Positions 6,212-7,442 of a DNA stretch of 7,442 nucleotides are shown in pieces. Location of the stretch: assembly GCA_038253825.1 (NCBI GenBank), contig JBBSGT010000055.1, forward strand, positions 1 through 7,442, written 5' to 3'. The first letter of the stretch is position 1; every line of letters starts with the position of its first letter. The notes under the pieces were generated by a model. The model saw only the letters and a list, made by a program, of their open reading frames with translations. It searched no databases and had not been told where the DNA came from. The position numbers and the translations under genes were made by a program. This DNA comes from JACDET01 sp038253825. GTDB lineage: Bacteria > Patescibacteriota > Microgenomatia > Levybacterales > UBA12049.

Positions 6212-6258
6212 TGTTACAATTTTCTTCTTACGCAAATCTTACTTAATTTACTTAATAT
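6212..6258 (+). promoter_or_regulatory. Candidate -10 elements of the lipoprotein gene
   Basis: Two candidates are visible. TGTTACAAT (6212-6220) is an extended -10 with 5 of 6 matches and would give a leader of about 41 bases. TAATAT (6253-6258, 4 of 6) would give a 3-base leader, like the other genes here. Neither has a good -35, and no Shine-Dalgarno precedes the ATG at 6268. Confidence 0.3.
6239..6256 (+). repeat. Perfect tandem duplication of 9 bases (TTACTTAAT x2)
   Basis: Two adjacent identical copies occupy 6239-6247 and 6248-6256, ending 11 bases before the ATG at 6268 and overlapping the best -10 candidate (TAATAT, 6253-6258). A regulator binding to direct repeats or a copy-number change would both affect the promoter. 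It could also be a chance product of AT-rich sequence. Confidence 0.55.
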
Positions 6259-6267
6259 GTAGTCTAT

Positions 6268-6963
6268 ATGTTAACGGCCTCACCCGAAGGAAATCATCTA
6301 GTAAATGATCAAATGCAGTCATTTTCCAACAAAAGATTAAAAAAAATAGGACCTCTTTCTCGTACCGTAGGTGCCCTGAGCGCATTGAGTTTAGTTGCAA
6401 CTGTTGGAGCTGGTTGCGCTTTGGGTAAGTCACCTGTACCCCTATCTTGTGAAGGAGAACCATCGAGTCGGTCTCAAACAACTCCTTCATATGAATTATC
6501 CCCGGGGCCGGATGGAAAGGTGATTGATCAAAAATTACTTACTACCACAGGTGAAAGAATAGTATTTTTTTATGATTCAGCATATATTGATAGAGATTTC
6601 CCTACTGCAGGAAGTATAGGAGCTGATGTATCCACTCCTCGGTCTGGGGTTCTGCGAATTGCCTCTTGGGAGGAGGAAGCAGCTCCTGGTACGAATAATC
6701 CTGATGCTCAAAGAGGCGGATTAGTTGATGTAACATTTCCCTATCCCAATCCGGGAAGCGTACTCCGAAAGCATCCTGTTACAGGACAGGCTGTTGGTGA
6801 AAGAGATAAAGTAGCCATCGGTTTTGACTCTACCAGAGATGCCAACACGGCAAAAAAAGTACAAGCACGCGAATATGAACTTACAAGAACACCTCATGGT
6901 GAGGTAGGAAGATTTATCGGCACCGAATTCTGCGGTCCCACTATTCTACTCAGAAATCAATAA
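6268..6963 (+). CDS. Putative exported lipoprotein of unknown function, 231 aa
   Basis: I do not recognise the family. The N terminus has a basic stretch (NKRLKKIGPLSR, 21-32), then a hydrophobic segment (33-47), and ends in VGAGC with Cys50. This fits a lipoprotein signal, although Gly rather than Leu at -3 makes it a loose lipobox. A second ATG at codon 16 would give a more typical signal length, with Cys at 35. The mature part starts Ser/Pro-rich (about 55-82). It continues as a probable beta-rich domain with RIVFFYDSAYIDRDFPTAG (97-115), VLRIASWEEE (128-137) and many Gly, Pro and Asp turns. Cys61 and Cys222 could form a disulfide. The end, GRFIGTEFCGPTILL, is hydrophobic but not membrane-length. 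It diverges from the cutA-like gene and converges on the broken SDR gene. Confidence 0.75.
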   Translation: MLTASPEGNHLVNDQMQSFSNKRLKKIGPLSRTVGALSALSLVATVGAGCALGKSPVPLSCEGEPSSRSQTTPSYELSPGPDGKVIDQKLLTTTGERIVFFYDSAYIDRDFPTAGSIGADVSTPRSGVLRIASWEEEAAPGTNNPDAQRGGLVDVTFPYPNPGSVLRKHPVTGQAVGERDKVAIGFDSTRDANTAKKVQAREYELTRTPHGEVGRFIGTEFCGPTILLRNQ

Positions 6964-6979
6964 AATACGAGCGGCAGAT

Positions 6980-6998
6980 AAGTTTAGCGGAACTTTTT
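6980..6998 (+). terminator. Weak hairpin with T-run after the lipoprotein gene
   Basis: AAGTT-TAGCGG-AACTT forms a 5-bp stem with a 6-base loop followed directly by a run of T (6994-6998), 17 bases after the lipoprotein stop. The stem is short and AT-rich, so this is a low-confidence terminator between two convergent genes. Confidence 0.25.
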
Positions 6999-7004
6999 AT
7001 GAAG

Positions 7005-7370
7005 CTATTTTTGGGATTCCCGGTAAAGTGTATAATCAACGATAGTTAAACCACCATCGACTGTTATTGTTTGACCATTGATGAAGCTCGCCTTTTCAGA
7101 AAGCAAGAAATCAACTACATTTGCAACCTCTTCTGGTTGGGCATTTCGGTGAAGTGGCGTTATTTCTGTTGATTCAGCAGGCATTGTATCTTTAGTCATT
7201 TCAGTTTCAACCCACCCAGGAGCAACTGCATTAACTCTAATATTTCTATCGCTTAATGCAACTGCCAATGATTTAGTGAGGTTTATTAAAGCTGCTTTAC
7301 TTGCTGCGTAGGGTATAGTATCAAAAGCAGCCGTAAATCCATCTACACTTGCAATGTTAACAATAGCGGA
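7005..7370 (-). CDS. Short-chain dehydrogenase/reductase, C-terminal part of a broken or truncated gene
   Basis: About 121 residues of a classical SDR (NAD(P)-dependent oxidoreductase, FabG-like) are readable. They run from SAIVNIASVDGF, carrying the catalytic Ser, through PYAASKAAL with the Tyr-x3-Lys pair, NIRVNAVAPGWVETEMT and PEEVANVVDFLLS, to the family ending GQTITVDGG, followed by a short tail and TAG at 7005. The in-frame TTG at 7268 is an internal Leu codon, not a start: family homology continues 34 codons upstream. A TGA at 7371-7373 interrupts the frame exactly where Gly is expected before SAIVNIAS. The N-terminal TGxxxGxG cofactor half is not in the window. The gene is therefore a pseudogene, is disrupted by a junction at about 7368-7373, or contains a sequence error. 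The substrate cannot be inferred. Confidence 0.88.
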   Translation of the reverse strand, partial: SAIVNIASVDGFTAAFDTIPYAASKAALINLTKSLAVALSDRNIRVNAVAPGWVETEMTKDTMPAESTEITPLHRNAQPEEVANVVDFLLSEKASFINGQTITVDGGLTIVDYTLYRESQK

Positions 7371-7442
7371 TCATACGCAATAGTGGGATATACAGGAACG
7401 CTGGGATAATATAAAATGTGAGTTATTAACGGGAGCGTATCC
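7371..7442. other. Unexplained right-edge segment upstream of the SDR fragment
   Basis: These 72 bases should encode the middle of the SDR but do so only doubtfully. In the SDR frame, reading beyond the TGA gives a peptide containing FILSQ at about the right distance for an SDR, so a decayed gene is possible. Another - strand frame is fully open and gives YYPSVPVYPTIAYDP, and on the + strand WDIQERWDNIKCELLTGAY is open to the edge. Either could be foreign coding DNA. The segment begins at GGATC and ends in GCGTATCC, which pairs with GGAT-cat-ACGC at its start. A direct repeat TGGGATA occurs at 7384 and 7402. No transposase is visible. Confidence 0.3.

Noticed and set aside
6248..6490. Open - strand frame opposite the lipoprotein start
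   Set aside because: It overlaps the signal-peptide region and promoter of the + strand gene, and its peptide shows no domain or plausible start context.
7371..7373. TGA in the SDR read as glycine (recoded genetic code 25)
   Set aside because: The expected residue is Gly, but the complete genes here (eno, murI, antiporter, deacetylase) contain many conserved glycines, and none of these frames is interrupted by TGA. A code-25 organism would use TGA often in such genes.
7368..7442. Complete miniature inverted-repeat element or integron attC site
   Set aside because: The ends pair only with a 3-base bulge (GGAT-cat-ACGC with GCGTATCC). No target-site duplication can be seen because the window stops there, and the attC core boxes (RYYYAAC/GTTRRRY) do not fit.
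1..7442. CRISPR array, riboswitch, toxin-antitoxin pair or phage module
   Set aside because: I found no regularly spaced repeats, no long structured leader (most leaders appear absent) and no recognisable nuclease, integrase, transposase or toxin motif in any supported gene.

Overview
The window is compact, AT-rich bacterial DNA with short gaps between genes. Its gene content (a two-domain Kef-type antiporter, murI, eno, a secreted polysaccharide deacetylase, a CutA-like protein and several orphan small proteins) and its economy suggest a Candidate Phyla Radiation (Patescibacteria, Microgenomates-like) genome. That placement is an inference from style and composition, not from a marker gene. 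The genetic code looks standard: no full-length frame contains an in-frame TGA. All eight stops that can be assigned with confidence are TAA or TAG, none TGA.

Layout: a possible C-terminal tail of a + strand gene (3-116); an orphan 152-aa protein on the - strand (135-593); tRNA-His(GUG) with its own promoter (679-813, -); a CPA2/Kef-type cation:proton antiporter with an RCK/TrkA-N domain (913-2592, -, GTG start); glutamate racemase murI (2624-3415, -). Diverging from murI is enolase (3487-4776, +), followed by a secreted NodB-type polysaccharide deacetylase (4837-5796, +). Convergent to that is a CutA-like protein (5851-6165, -). A putative lipoprotein of unknown function diverges from it (6268-6963, +). 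The window ends in a broken short-chain dehydrogenase/reductase (7005-7370, -), whose family match stops about 72 bases before the right edge.

The most coherent signal is regulatory. No gene shows a recognisable Shine-Dalgarno sequence. Instead, nearly every start codon has a sigma70-like -10 hexamer only 6-11 bases upstream, which predicts 5' leaders of about 0-5 nt (leaderless mRNAs). The clearest case is the murI/eno divergent region. One 7-base site, TTGTCAA, serves as the -35 element in both directions, and the two -10 boxes place both transcription starts almost on the start codons. This also fixes the starts: the upstream ATGs that lengthen both proteins lie inside the promoters. With the shorter start, enolase numbering coincides with E. 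coli enolase at every catalytic residue.

Functionally this is mostly housekeeping: glycolysis (eno), D-glutamate supply for peptidoglycan (murI), envelope glycan deacetylation, cation homeostasis and one tRNA. I see no CRISPR array, defence island, phage module or recognisable transposase. The unexplained parts are the two orphan proteins, the small dyads and tandem repeat near promoters, and the disrupted right end.
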